A DNA stretch of 58,240 bases, from the NCBI RefSeq assembly GCF_003369575.1, contig NZ_PIOC01000014.1, positions 67,579 to 125,818 on the forward strand. Reading direction: 5' to 3'. Shown here one piece after another: positions 17,803-27,175 of the stretch. Origin of the DNA: Oceanobacillus arenosus. GTDB taxonomy: Bacteria; Bacillota; Bacilli; Bacillales; Amphibacillaceae. The position numbers were made by a program, and so were the translations under genes. The notes under the pieces are model-generated. The model ran no database searches, was not told the origin of the DNA, and saw only the letters and a program-made list of their open reading frames with translations. Positions within the stretch are counted from its first letter, which is position 1, and the number at the start of each line of letters is the position of its first letter.

Positions 17803-19278
17803 TAAAATAATTGCTATTAAACTACCCGAGCCTTCGTTAATAATTCTTTCGAGCGTGTCTTTTAGCTTATATCGCGCATTCTCTGGCATAAGTGCAATTT
17901 TAGCCTGTATTCCTTCTCTAACTATTGAGCTTAGTGATCTACCGAAAATCTCAGATTCCCAAATGGATAATGGGTCTTCTTCATAATCCTGCATTAGGTA
18001 TCTTACAAGCTCTTCGCTTTGTTTTTCTGTACCGATGATTGGCGAGAAATCTGATTCTACTTCGACTTTGATCATATGAATGGATGGTGCAACAGCCTTT
18101 AATCTAACACCAAATCTGGATCCTTGGCGGATGATTTCCGGTTCATCTAAAATCATGTCCTCAAGTGTTGGTGCTGCAATACCGTATCCCGTTTGCTTCA
18201 CCATATGAAGTGCGCTGGAAACTTGATCATATTCTCGTTTTGCATAAGCAAATTCTTGCATTAATTCCAAGAGATGATCTTTACCGCGAATCTCTTCACC
18301 GACAATTTCCTTCAATACTTGGTCATAAAGGTGGTCAGGTGCATGTAAATCAATTTCTGCAACCCCTTCCCCCATCTCCATACCAGCTAGATTTGCCTTT
18401 TCAATATAATCATAATCGGCGAAATTCCCAACGATATGGTCCACATCTCTCAGTCTCTTTATATCCTTTACCGTTGTTTGGATTGCTTCTTGATAGTTCG
18501 CTCTTAACCAGTGATTTTCTTTTAATACCATTACCCAGCTTGGAAGATTAACATTGACTTCAAGCACTGGAAATTCGTAAAGTGCCTCACGTAATACATT
18601 ATAAACATCATGCTCTGTCATTGATTCAACACTCATAGAAATCACTGGAATATCATGCTCTTCAGCTAGTTGTTGTCGTAACAATTCAGTTTCTTGGCTA
18701 GATGGTCTAACAGAATTGATAACCATGATAAATGGTTTACCAACCTCTTTCAATTCTTCAATAACTTTTGATTCCGCATCTACATAATCCGCGCGAGGTA
18801 TTTCCCCAAATGACCCGTCAGTAGTAAGAACGACACCAATTGTAGAATGCTCTTGAATTACTTTTCTCGTACCAATTTCTGCTGCATCGTGAAATGGAAT
18901 GGGATCCTCATACCACGGAGTATTAATCATTCTTGGACCATTCTCATCCTCGAATCCTTTTGCACCTTCAACTGCATAACCAACACAATCAACGAGTCGA
19001 ATATTAACATCGAGGCCTTCATCAACGTTAACCGACACAGCCTGATTTGGGATAAACTTTGGCTCAGTAGTCATGATGGTTTTTCCTGCTGCACTTTGTG
19101 GTAGCTCATCCTGTGCGCGTTCACGCTCACTCTCATCTTCAATATTCGGTAAAACAACAAGCTCCATAAATTTTTTTATAAAGGTTGATTTACCTGTTCG
19201 GACCGCCCCCACAATACCTAGATAAATATCCCCATTGGTCCGCTTTGAGATATCTTTAAAAATATCGATTTTCTCCAA
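17800..19278 (-). CDS. spoIVA: Stage IV sporulation protein A, coat basement ATPase
   Basis: 492 residues, same length as in B. subtilis. It hydrolyses ATP to polymerise on the forespore surface and anchors the spore coat. The Walker A motif GAVRTGKST is at about 24-32, the middle domain is intact and the C-terminus GSGSLIAIIL fits the membrane-targeting end. Translation starts at a TTG behind GGGAGGGG. A near-consensus sigma-E promoter at 19336-19366 places expression in the mother cell. Confidence 0.98.
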   Translation of the reverse strand: MEKIDIFKDISKRTNGDIYLGIVGAVRTGKSTFIKKFMELVVLPNIEDESERERAQDELPQSAAGKTIMTTEPKFIPNQAVSVNVDEGLDVNIRLVDCVGYAVEGAKGFEDENGPRMINTPWYEDPIPFHDAAEIGTRKVIQEHSTIGVVLTTDGSFGEIPRADYVDAESKVIEELKEVGKPFIMVINSVRPSSQETELLRQQLAEEHDIPVISMSVESMTEHDVYNVLREALYEFPVLEVNVNLPSWVMVLKENHWLRANYQEAIQTTVKDIKRLRDVDHIVGNFADYDYIEKANLAGMEMGEGVAEIDLHAPDHLYDQVLKEIVGEEIRGKDHLLELMQEFAYAKREYDQVSSALHMVKQTGYGIAAPTLEDMILDEPEIIRQGSRFGVRLKAVAPSIHMIKVEVESDFSPIIGTEKQSEELVRYLMQDYEEDPLSIWESEIFGRSLSSIVREGIQAKIALMPENARYKLKDTLERIINEGSGSLIAIIL

Positions 19279-19335
19279 AAGATCCCCTCCCGATCTCCGT
19301 ACTTATCAAAAAATCTACGAATAATTGACACTACA

Positions 19336-19366
19336 AGTCTATGATGTTGTCCTATCATAATATGAC
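19336..19366 (-). promoter_or_regulatory. Sigma-E promoter of spoIVA
   Basis: Minus strand GTCATATT (19359-19366), 15-base spacer, then CATAGACT (19336-19343). This agrees with the sigma-E consensus kmATATT then CATACAnT. It lies about 60 bases from the TTG start. Confidence 0.8.
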
Positions 19367-19449
19367 TTAATATGTGTAAATTTATGAAACTTCATTTTCC
19401 AAAGGCGAATTATTCTTATCCAATTCCAATATGTGGCATGCTTGAGATT

Positions 19450-19488
19450 AAATAAAACCCTTGCAACATTATATGTTGCAAGGGTTTA
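19450..19488 (-). terminator. Terminator downstream of yphF
   Basis: Perfect AAACCCTTGCAACAT/ATGTTGCAAGGGTTT stem with a short loop, followed on the minus strand by TATTT. It lies in the 309-base gap between spoIVA and yphF, which otherwise holds the spoIVA promoter and a degenerate repeat. Confidence 0.82.
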
Positions 19489-19587
19489 AATATGATATGT
19501 TTTTAATTTTCTCCTGTTTGGGCTGTGTATCGAACGGATGTGACCGCTCTTGTCCCATGAATTGAAATAGAAAATTTTTATAAACTC

Positions 19588-20310
19588 TTATTCTACTAAA
19601 AAGACGGGTTCATCATTCACGACCGTATATGGTATGGAGTATGCAGGAACAAAAGGAGTATGATCTGCTAATAAATAACGAATATCATCACCTTCTAGGT
19701 ATTCGTGTTGATACTCCCGTAGTGCCTGACTTAAATCAATCCGATAGTCCACTAATAGCTTTCCGCTAGCGTCCATTAATACTGGAAGATTTTCCTGCGA
19801 ATATGGGCTACTAATCGTAGGCGAAGACTCTAACCCTAATGCTTCAAAATCAATTGAAAATACATTATCCGCAACCTTCTCTCCATATGGCGGATATTGA
19901 TGTTCGTTTCGATAAATATCAAGCTGAACATTTATACTTCTTAGTGCTTCCGTTATTCGCAAATCGATTAGTTTCACCCTTGGGTCATCTTCTGGTGTAA
20001 TTAGAACGTATTGGTATACACCACCATTTTCGTATGCGTTACTAGGAATCTCAGATAGTAAATTTCGCTCCTTCAATAAGCTGAAATCAATGATATATTT
20101 TTCAAAGATTGGTGTTTCATTTTCTTTCGTCTTCATTGGGACTAAACCATTTGTATCTTGTTTATATTGTTCCACAGCCAACTGAACCATTTCTAACTGG
20201 TCTTCATATGGGGTTTGATTTTCTTTTTTTTCACTATCTGGATATAAACAACCACTTAAAAAGACAGTTAATACCAAACAAGCAAAAACCTGTATAGATG
20301 TAAATCTCAA
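19588..20310 (-). CDS. yphF: Predicted lipoprotein YphF
   Basis: 240 residues with a lipoprotein signal: hydrophobic ACLVLTVFLSGC with lipobox LSGC at 18-21. The mature part has no known catalytic motif. Position next to spoIVA and yphE matches B. subtilis YphF, a protein of unknown function. The start is a TTG behind GAGGAGG. yphE lies 22 bases upstream, so the two may be co-transcribed. Confidence 0.85.
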   Translation of the reverse strand: MRFTSIQVFACLVLTVFLSGCLYPDSEKKENQTPYEDQLEMVQLAVEQYKQDTNGLVPMKTKENETPIFEKYIIDFSLLKERNLLSEIPSNAYENGGVYQYVLITPEDDPRVKLIDLRITEALRSINVQLDIYRNEHQYPPYGEKVADNVFSIDFEALGLESSPTISSPYSQENLPVLMDASGKLLVDYRIDLSQALREYQHEYLEGDDIRYLLADHTPFVPAYSIPYTVVNDEPVFLVE

Positions 20311-20331
20311 TATAAGAGCCTCCTCATCTGT

Positions 20332-20529
20332 TTACCTCGTTGGACCAGTTAATACGATATATAATATAATTAAAGCCCCTAAAATTAAGCATATGTACGC
20401 TAAAAGTGATACAACTCCCGCTATCCATCCCTTTAATTTTAATCTACTAAGTAATATTAGACCGATTGCCAAAATTAAGAAAATCATACCTGCAAATGAA
20501 ATATACATTTTGAGCATTGAAACCGACAT
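20332..20529 (-). CDS. yphE: DUF2768 small membrane protein YphE
   Basis: About 65 residues with two hydrophobic helices (about 5-26 and 35-58) separated by the basic RLKLKG loop, the pattern of DUF2768. The ATG at 20529 follows GGGGTGAAGTG. It sits upstream of yphF as in B. subtilis. Function unknown. Confidence 0.87.
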   Translation of the reverse strand: MSVSMLKMYISFAGMIFLILAIGLILLSRLKLKGWIAGVVSLLAYICLILGALIILYIVLTGPTR

Positions 20530-20639
20530 CACTTCACCCCTGTTTACAAATCTGTAGCGCTTGCAAATTGTATTATATCATATGGGAGAATTTCCAAGTA
20601 ATAAAAGGGAACTTACTTAATTAACAGATAATTCAAAAG

Positions 20640-20676
20640 AAAATCCGAGATGAAGGGGGCTAACCTCATCTCGGTT
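20640..20676 (-). terminator. Terminator downstream of spoVIF
   Basis: Minus strand CCGAGATGAGG...CCCTTCATCTCGG stem followed by ATTTTCTTTT. It ends the gene at 20777-21037. Confidence 0.75.
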
Positions 20677-20776
20677 TGACTAAATAATATTCCATGCAGG
20701 CTCTATCCATGAATGCTTGTGCAATTTATTTTATGCAGTGGTACGGCTAAATGCATCCTCACTTGCCTAAGGATGA

Positions 20777-21037
20777 TCATTTTTTAAATAATTGATTCAA
20801 TGATTGCGCATCTGCTGGTATTTTGTTTTTCACAATAGATTGTACAATTTTATCTTCTTTTTCCTTTGATATAGGCTTATTCGCTAATTTTGCTAAATTA
20901 CGAACTAAATTACGAACGGTGTTTTCATCCGAGAAATTGGCATTTTTAACAGAATCAGCAACCTTATAAATATCTTGCGGATTGATATTTGCATTCTGTT
21001 GAATTTTATCAAATAAACCTTTTTGGAAATTATTCAC
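20777..21037 (-). CDS. spoVIF: Stage VI sporulation protein F family
   Basis: 86 residues, hydrophilic and helical: FQKGLFDKIQQNANINPQDIYKVADSVKNAN followed by RNLVRNLAKLANKPI, the features of the SpoVIF (YjcC) family, which acts in late coat assembly. The start is a GTG behind AAGGAGGAG. In B. subtilis spoVIF lies elsewhere, in the yjc region. Here it is placed between yphE and gpsA, and a terminator separates it from yphE. Confidence 0.85.
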   Translation of the reverse strand: MNNFQKGLFDKIQQNANINPQDIYKVADSVKNANFSDENTVRNLVRNLAKLANKPISKEKEDKIVQSIVKNKIPADAQSLNQLFKK

Positions 21038-21096
21038 AGATTCTCCTCCTTGCTATGTTAAGTCAACATATTATATGCAAGAAGTACATTTTCGTG

Positions 21097-22134
21097 TTAT
21101 TGAGAATAACGTTCCATTAGAAGCAAGGCAAGGTCGTCCATTTCTTCTCGCTTCGTGCGGTTCATTAGTTGATCGACGACATCTTTAGGTGCTTTCCCTT
21201 CAAAAAGAATTTGATGAATACCAGTTGTAATTGGCATTTCCACATCTTGCTCCTCCGCAAATTGATATGCGGCCTTCACGGTTCGAACACCTTCGACAAC
21301 CATTCCCATTTGATTCAGTACATCATCTAGATTCAGGCCTTTACCTAATAAGTTGCCTGCTCGCCAGTTTCGACTATGCACACTTGTGCACGTTACAATT
21401 AAATCACCCACTCCAGATAGACCTAAAAAGCTTAACGGATTTGCACCGAGTTTCGTTCCTAAACGTGCAATTTCCGCTAATCCTCTTGTGATTAGTGCTG
21501 CTTTCGCATTGTCCCCATACCCGAGCCCATCGGAAATACCAGCACCTAAGGCAATAATATTTTTTAAAGCACCGCCAAGTTCGACCCCAATAATATCTGG
21601 ACTTGTATATACACGGAATGTATCACTAATGAATAAACTCTGTGCAATATTAGCATTATGGCTATTTATAGATGATACTGTTACAGTTGTCGGATGCCTA
21701 AGTGCAACCTCTTCGGCATGACTTGGACCAGATAATACAACAATATCCTCTTCAGGGTATGCCTCTAATTCTTCACTAATCATTTCTGAGACGCGTTTAA
21801 GCGTAACTGGTTCAATCCCTTTTGCGGCATGAATTATCGTAACATTGTCTTTGAGTATACCATTAAGCGCCTTACATACCTCTCTAATCGCTTTTGTCGG
21901 TACAACGATGACAATTACTGAAACCCCGCTTAAGGCCGCTTCTAAACTGGCATATGCTTCGATTTGCTCGGGTAGTGTGACATCTAAATATTGATCATTT
22001 CGGTGTGTTTCGTTAATTATATCCACTTGATTTTCACGATGTGACCATAAACGTACTTCATGACCATTATCTGCTAATACAATGCTTAAAGCAGTTCCCC
22101 AGCTACCTGCACCTAATACTGCTACTTTTTCCAA
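21097..22134 (-). CDS. gpsA: Glycerol-3-phosphate dehydrogenase [NAD(P)+]
   Basis: 345 residues. It reduces dihydroxyacetone phosphate to sn-glycerol-3-phosphate for phospholipids. Motifs are the Rossmann GAGSWGTALS at the N-terminus, VELGGALKNIIALGAG with the catalytic Lys, and GLSGVGDLIVTCTS. Translation starts at a TTG after GAGGAGG. It is 12 bases after der and probably shares its transcript. Confidence 0.97.
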   Translation of the reverse strand: MEKVAVLGAGSWGTALSIVLADNGHEVRLWSHRENQVDIINETHRNDQYLDVTLPEQIEAYASLEAALSGVSVIVIVVPTKAIREVCKALNGILKDNVTIIHAAKGIEPVTLKRVSEMISEELEAYPEEDIVVLSGPSHAEEVALRHPTTVTVSSINSHNANIAQSLFISDTFRVYTSPDIIGVELGGALKNIIALGAGISDGLGYGDNAKAALITRGLAEIARLGTKLGANPLSFLGLSGVGDLIVTCTSVHSRNWRAGNLLGKGLNLDDVLNQMGMVVEGVRTVKAAYQFAEEQDVEMPITTGIHQILFEGKAPKDVVDQLMNRTKREEMDDLALLLMERYSQ

Positions 22135-22146
22135 TACTTCCTCCTC

Positions 22147-23457
22147 CTATTGTCTCCTTCTTGCAAATATCTTAATTGGAGTCCCAATAAAACCAAATGC
22201 ATCTCGTATTTTATTTTCCAAGAAACGGTTATAAGAAAAATGCATTAGTTCTGGATCGTTTACAAAGACAGCGAAACTAGGCGGTTTTACGGCTACTTGT
22301 GTCGCATACAACACTTTTAATCGTTTTCCTTTAACTGTCGGTGTCGGATTCATTGCAATTGCATCCATAATAACATCATTCAATACATTCGTTTGAATAC
22401 GTTTTGCATGGCTCTCACTCGCAATTTTTATGACAGGGATTAACGTATGCAATCGTTTCTTTGTCATTGCAGATAGGAAGACGATTGGCGCATAATCTAA
22501 ATATTGGAAATGTGCGCGTACTTTATCCTCGAATTTTTTCATTGCTTTCTCGTCGGATTCTATCGTATCCCATTTGTTAACGACAATGACAATTGCACGT
22601 CCTGCTTGATGTGCATATCCTGCAATTTTCTTATCCTGTTCAATAATTCCTGTTTCTGCGTCAATTAACACTAAAACAACATCGGAGCGTTCAATCGCTT
22701 TTAGCGCACGAAGCACACTATATTTCTCTGTGGTTTCATACACTTTACCACGTTTACGCATCCCTGCTGTATCTATAATGACAAAGTCTTGAGAATCTAC
22801 TGTTAAATTGGTATCAATTGCATCTCTTGTTGTACCTTCGATATCACTAACAATGACACGTTCTTCATTAAGTAAAGCATTTACAAGTGAGGATTTCCCT
22901 ACATTTGGTCTTCCAATTAAACTAAAATAAATGGTATCTTCATTTTCTTCAGCCATTTCTTTTTGAGGGAAATAACTAACAACCTGGTCTAACATATCAC
23001 CAAGACCTAATCCATGCGAACCAGATATTGGGAATGGTTCGCCAAATCCTAGAGAATAATATTCATAAATGGTATCACGCATCTCTGGGTTGTCGATTTT
23101 ATTGATACCAAGGACAACCGGTTTATTAGATTTAAATAATAGCTTCGTAACTTCCTCATCTGCAGCTGTAATACCTTCCTTTCCATTTAACAAAAAGATA
23201 ATGACATCTGCTTCGTCAATGGCAATTTCCGCTTGATGACGCATTTTCAGAAGCAATGGTTCATCACCAATTTCAATTCCACCCGTATCGATTAAATTAA
23301 ATGTATGATTCAGCCATTCAGCCTGTGCATAAATTCGATCTCTTGTAACACCTGGTATATCTTCTACAATCGATATCCTTTCACCTACTAAGCGATTAAA
23401 TATCGTTGATTTTCCTACATTTGGTCTTCCTACAATTGCTACTACTGATTTCCTCAT
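22147..23457 (-). CDS. der: Ribosome assembly GTPase Der (EngA)
   Basis: 436 residues with two G domains in tandem and a C-terminal KH-like domain. Domain 1 shows [13 protein letters not shown] and NKID; domain 2 shows [13 protein letters not shown] and NKWD. Der is an essential factor in 50S subunit maturation. It precedes gpsA, as in B. subtilis. Confidence 0.98.
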   Translation of the reverse strand: MRKSVVAIVGRPNVGKSTIFNRLVGERISIVEDIPGVTRDRIYAQAEWLNHTFNLIDTGGIEIGDEPLLLKMRHQAEIAIDEADVIIFLLNGKEGITAADEEVTKLLFKSNKPVVLGINKIDNPEMRDTIYEYYSLGFGEPFPISGSHGLGLGDMLDQVVSYFPQKEMAEENEDTIYFSLIGRPNVGKSSLVNALLNEERVIVSDIEGTTRDAIDTNLTVDSQDFVIIDTAGMRKRGKVYETTEKYSVLRALKAIERSDVVLVLIDAETGIIEQDKKIAGYAHQAGRAIVIVVNKWDTIESDEKAMKKFEDKVRAHFQYLDYAPIVFLSAMTKKRLHTLIPVIKIASESHAKRIQTNVLNDVIMDAIAMNPTPTVKGKRLKVLYATQVAVKPPSFAVFVNDPELMHFSYNRFLENKIRDAFGFIGTPIKIFARRRQ

Positions 23458-23616
23458 AAAAAGGAACTTCCTTTCTCATCTGCGATCTAGTTATATTAAC
23501 TTTATTCATTCTAGCAAAAGAAGGTAATATTAACAATTGATTAATGGTTCACATTGGTAAAAAATTGCTCGTCCAGCACCTAATTTACTCCCAATTATGA
23601 CAAAGGAATCGAAAAA

Positions 23617-24225
23617 TCACTGATTTTGTAGTCGAAATCGTTCTCGAAGGTTTCGGATTGTGACTACAAGCACATTGCTTCCTCTGTGAGCAATAGAAAT
23701 AAAACTAATAAATAAAATGGTACTTAATAAATGATCCAAAAATAAGGGTTCACCAATTATCTCCATAAATCCAAAAGGTATAACAGTCATTTGGTAGATC
23801 CATTCCCCAGCCAACATGCCTAGAATGCAAATACTTAATCTACTGTAAAAATTGTTTGCTAATATAGAAGATAACAAGCTAAATATAATCGTTATCAGTA
23901 TCCCTTTTGGTAAGAACATTAAAATAGGGGATAGTATTTCCCAGAAGCGAAAACCCGCATAGCCGATCATTACAGTGAAGGCTGAGAAGGTATGGTAAAA
24001 TAAATGCTTGTTACGAGTAAGTAATACGATTGAACCTAAGAGTAGAATAATCATGGATAGGGAGAATGTTAGTGTTACAATTTCCAAATAAACGTATGAG
24101 CCAATAATCGATAATAAGATCCAGGCAGCCAAGAAAGTTCTTAGCCGGTTTTTCTTCATAAAAAAAGTAGCTATAATCCATAGGGTCCAGCTAAACCAAT
24201 AAAATAGTATGCCACTTGCCATCAT
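23617..24225 (-). CDS. yphA: Polytopic membrane protein YphA
   Basis: About 202 residues with six to seven hydrophobic helices and a short basic tail (IRNLRERFRLQNQ). Position between der and ypfD matches B. subtilis YphA, of unknown function. The start is placed at the ATG at 24225 behind AGGTGGTG. Assignment is by synteny and topology only. Confidence 0.75.
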   Translation of the reverse strand: MMASGILFYWFSWTLWIIATFFMKKNRLRTFLAAWILLSIIGSYVYLEIVTLTFSLSMIILLLGSIVLLTRNKHLFYHTFSAFTVMIGYAGFRFWEILSPILMFLPKGILITIIFSLLSSILANNFYSRLSICILGMLAGEWIYQMTVIPFGFMEIIGEPLFLDHLLSTILFISFISIAHRGSNVLVVTIRNLRERFRLQNQ

Positions 24226-24275
24226 AATCACCACCTGTCATTAGGCAGTATTGCTATATTTTTCCTAATCTATAC

Positions 24276-24312
24276 AAAAATGGTCTTGTCCTCTGATAGA
24301 CAAGACCATTCA
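24276..24312 (-). terminator. Terminator of ypfD
   Basis: Perfect AATGGTCTTGTC/GACAAGACCATT stem followed on the minus strand by TTTTTGT, just past the ypfD stop. Confidence 0.9.
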
Positions 24313-24323
24313 CGTATGAATCT

Positions 24324-25457
24324 TTATTTCTTAAACTTATCCAGTTTATCACCAATAATATCACTTAATTGGAAACCAGATTGTTCTTCATCTTTTTCAT
24401 ATTGTTTATATTCTTTCTCTGCTTGCGCTTGTTCAATTTCTTTAATACTTAATGAAATACGTTCGTCCTTCTCATTAACATCTAATACTTTCACACTTAC
24501 TTGTTGCCCAACCTCTAGTACTTCTTGGGGTGTCCCAATATGACGATTCGCGATTTGTGAAATATGCACCAATCCTTCAACACCAGGTAATAATTCTACG
24601 AAAGCACCGAAATTCACAAGACGCTTTACCGTGCCTTCAAGAATTTCGCCAGCAGAAATACGTTCTTCAATATTTGACCATGGTCCTGGAAGAGTATTCT
24701 TGTGGGATAGGGAAATTCGTTCATTATCTCGATCGACAGATAATATTTCTACTTTAATCTTGTCCCCTTCAGAAACAACTTCCGATGCCTTCTCAACATG
24801 CTTGTGGGATAACTGAGAAATATGAACAAGTCCATCAATTCCACCAAGATCAACAAAAGCACCGAAATTCGTTAATCGTTGAACCGTTCCCTCTAGAATT
24901 TGACCTGCTTCTAATGATTGCAGAAGTGTATTCTTCTTGACATCTGTTTCAGCTTCGATTACGGCACGATGTGATAAGATAATGCGATTTTGCTCTTTGT
25001 TTAAATCAACAATTTTGACTGTTAATGTCTTCCCTTTATACTCACTAAAGTCTTCCACAAAGTATGTTTCAACTAATGAAGCCGGGATAAAGCCTCTAAC
25101 ACCAACATCAACTACAAGGCCACCTTTTACGACCTCTTTGATTTCCGTTTCAAAAACTTCACTATTAGCAAATTTTTGTTCTAATTCGCCCCAAGCAATA
25201 TCAGCGTCAATTGCTTTTTTGGATAAGACAACCTCATTATCTTCTACTTTTTTAACTTTTAATGTAAGGATATCTCCTTCTTTTACAACGTCACTTGTTG
25301 CTTCAACATGTAGGCTGGATAATTCACTAATTGGTAAAATACCTTCTGTTTTATAGCCAATATCAACAAGAACTTGTTTATCTTCCAGTTTAACAACTGT
25401 TCCCTTAACCTCATCACCAACATTTACTTCAAGTAATTCTTTGTTTTCTTCACTCAT
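24324..25457 (-). CDS. ypfD: Ribosomal protein S1 homolog with four S1 domains
   Basis: 377 residues with four S1 RNA-binding repeats: about 6-73, 88-160, 176-244 and 261-330. Each shows the motif G(x)V...L..FGAFVDLGGIDGLVHIS or a variant. It is shorter than the six-domain E. coli S1, as usual for Bacilli. It lies downstream of cmk, the common cmk-rpsA pairing. It binds RNA; an essential S1 role in translation is not implied. Confidence 0.95.
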   Translation of the reverse strand: MSEENKELLEVNVGDEVKGTVVKLEDKQVLVDIGYKTEGILPISELSSLHVEATSDVVKEGDILTLKVKKVEDNEVVLSKKAIDADIAWGELEQKFANSEVFETEIKEVVKGGLVVDVGVRGFIPASLVETYFVEDFSEYKGKTLTVKIVDLNKEQNRIILSHRAVIEAETDVKKNTLLQSLEAGQILEGTVQRLTNFGAFVDLGGIDGLVHISQLSHKHVEKASEVVSEGDKIKVEILSVDRDNERISLSHKNTLPGPWSNIEERISAGEILEGTVKRLVNFGAFVELLPGVEGLVHISQIANRHIGTPQEVLEVGQQVSVKVLDVNEKDERISLSIKEIEQAQAEKEYKQYEKDEEQSGFQLSDIIGDKLDKFKK

Positions 25458-25583
25458 GACGATAGCCTCCTAAGGATTGTCCAATATATAAATAAGCAAA
25501 ATATAATTCATTCTTTCTATAACTTCTAATAATTACAATTATTTGTCAAGTAAAGTAATTTGTTTTTCCTTAATCTCATTTAT

Positions 25584-26276
25584 TTATTCGTGTACAATTA
25601 GTTTTGATGCAGCATCTAGAATAAATTGAGCAACTTCATTTATTGACATTGCTGTCGTATCTACTTCGATTGCATTCTCGGCTTTCACTAATGGTGATGC
25701 ATCTCTTTCGGAATCTATTCGATCCCTTTCTTCAATTTCCTTTATCAGCTGCTCCATACTGGATGGGATGCCTCTTCGTTTATTTTCTTCATATCTTCGC
25801 TTTGCTCTTTCTTCAACAGTTGCGATTAAATAGATCTTTACTTCTGCGTCTGGAAGTACACGTGTCCCAATATCCCTTCCATCCATGACAACGCCACGAT
25901 GTGATGCTAATTGCTGTTGACGATTAACTAATTCCTCGCGAATTGCCGGTAGCTTTGCAACGTAGGAAACATTATTTGTCACATGCTGTGAACGCACATC
26001 AATCGTTACATCTTGCTCATCTAATAATACAATTTGATTCTTACCGTTTTTTTGCAATTCAATCTTCGTATGTAATAATAATTCAACTAACGCTGTTTCG
26101 TCCTCCAAATCAATATGATGATTTAATGCCTTTAATGTTAAGGCACGGTACATTGCACCAGTATCAATATAAATATAGGAAAGCTCTTCAGCTACGATTT
26201 TTGCAACCGTGCTTTTTCCAGCAGCGGCTGGTCCATCGATTGCAATTGCGATTTTCTTTGATTCCATTAATTCCAT
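25584..26276 (-). CDS. cmk: Cytidylate kinase
   Basis: 230 residues. It phosphorylates CMP and dCMP with ATP. The P-loop GPAAAGKST is at about 14-22, followed by YIDTGAMYRAL, MDGRDIGTRVLPDA and the lid RRYEENKRRG. The start could also be the ATG nine bases downstream. It is adjacent to ypfD in the order seen across Firmicutes. Confidence 0.97.
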   Translation of the reverse strand: MELMESKKIAIAIDGPAAAGKSTVAKIVAEELSYIYIDTGAMYRALTLKALNHHIDLEDETALVELLLHTKIELQKNGKNQIVLLDEQDVTIDVRSQHVTNNVSYVAKLPAIREELVNRQQQLASHRGVVMDGRDIGTRVLPDAEVKIYLIATVEERAKRRYEENKRRGIPSSMEQLIKEIEERDRIDSERDASPLVKAENAIEVDTTAMSINEVAQFILDAASKLIVHE

Positions 26277-26414
26277 CCATCCCTCTCACATATGGTTAGA
26301 GAACTTGAGCTTAACCAAAGTCAGGCTACCTTCGTTTAATAAACTTTATATCACTACTATAAATAATAACACAGATAAAAAAATTTGGTCTATCCGATTT
26401 TCATTTAACTTCAT

Positions 26415-27074
26415 TTAATGCATTTCTTTTTGTCTTGATTCACGCTGCTTCTGAAAGCAAAATCGAATAATCCCTTGCTGTGATAATTTATCGATGGCAA
26501 TAAATTTAAAAGAAACAAGTTCGACACTACTTTTTAATGTTTTTATTATGACGACTTCTGCTTGTGTATTAATATATTGATACTTGTTGTCCTTCATTTG
26601 CAACGTTAACCATATATCAACAATATCGCCGATTGCTAGTTTATGGTCGTATGGTGCGATAATCGAGAGGCCGCCTCCACTGATATCGGATGTTACCGTT
26701 ACAAATGGTGAAAAAGTTTTGTCGTTACTATGGACTGCAATATCGACGGTTGTTTCGATTCTTACAAATTCTCTACGTTGGATACGTTGAATATCTTCTT
26801 TTTTCGGATTCTCAATTGCAAGTGCAGGCACATTTAATTTGATTTTTGAAGTAATACTGCTAGTAAATTGATAAACTGCTTCATCCTCGCCGATATAAGC
26901 AACGCTAAAGTATTTTCTCTTAGGTATGAAGGCGGTTTTATTGGTTAATTCATTTATCGGATAATCGATAATAATTTGCTGTTCATTCATCTCAATAACT
27001 TTACAACGATATTTATCTTTTGTATTTGTTTTTGTATTTTTCAATTCTATATGGAGCACAGTACCTATCTTCAT
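26415..27074 (-). CDS. motI: PilZ-domain c-di-GMP receptor, flagellar brake type (MotI/YpfA)
   Basis: 219 residues: an N-terminal YcgR-like beta domain (1-100) and a C-terminal PilZ domain (about 105-210). The c-di-GMP signature is RREFVRIET followed by DISGGGLSI. In B. subtilis MotI (DgrA, YpfA) binds c-di-GMP and blocks the flagellar motor. Its gene sits between cmk and ypeB there too. With cheR it suggests motility under c-di-GMP control. Confidence 0.92.
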   Translation of the reverse strand: MKIGTVLHIELKNTKTNTKDKYRCKVIEMNEQQIIIDYPINELTNKTAFIPKRKYFSVAYIGEDEAVYQFTSSITSKIKLNVPALAIENPKKEDIQRIQRREFVRIETTVDIAVHSNDKTFSPFVTVTSDISGGGLSIIAPYDHKLAIGDIVDIWLTLQMKDNKYQYINTQAEVVIIKTLKSSVELVSFKFIAIDKLSQQGIIRFCFQKQRESRQKEMH

Positions 27075-27142
27075 GCGCTAACCTCCGCATTAAATTTTTG
27101 ATGCTTGTCAAAATGATACGATATACCTATTATTACAGAAAA

Positions 27143-27175
27143 ATTAAAAAAGGGAAAGGCTTTTTGCCATCCCCT
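27143..27175 (-). terminator. Terminator of sleB-ypeB
   Basis: Minus strand GGGATGGC-AAAAA-GCCTTTCCC hairpin followed by TTTTTT, at the ypeB stop. Confidence 0.7.
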
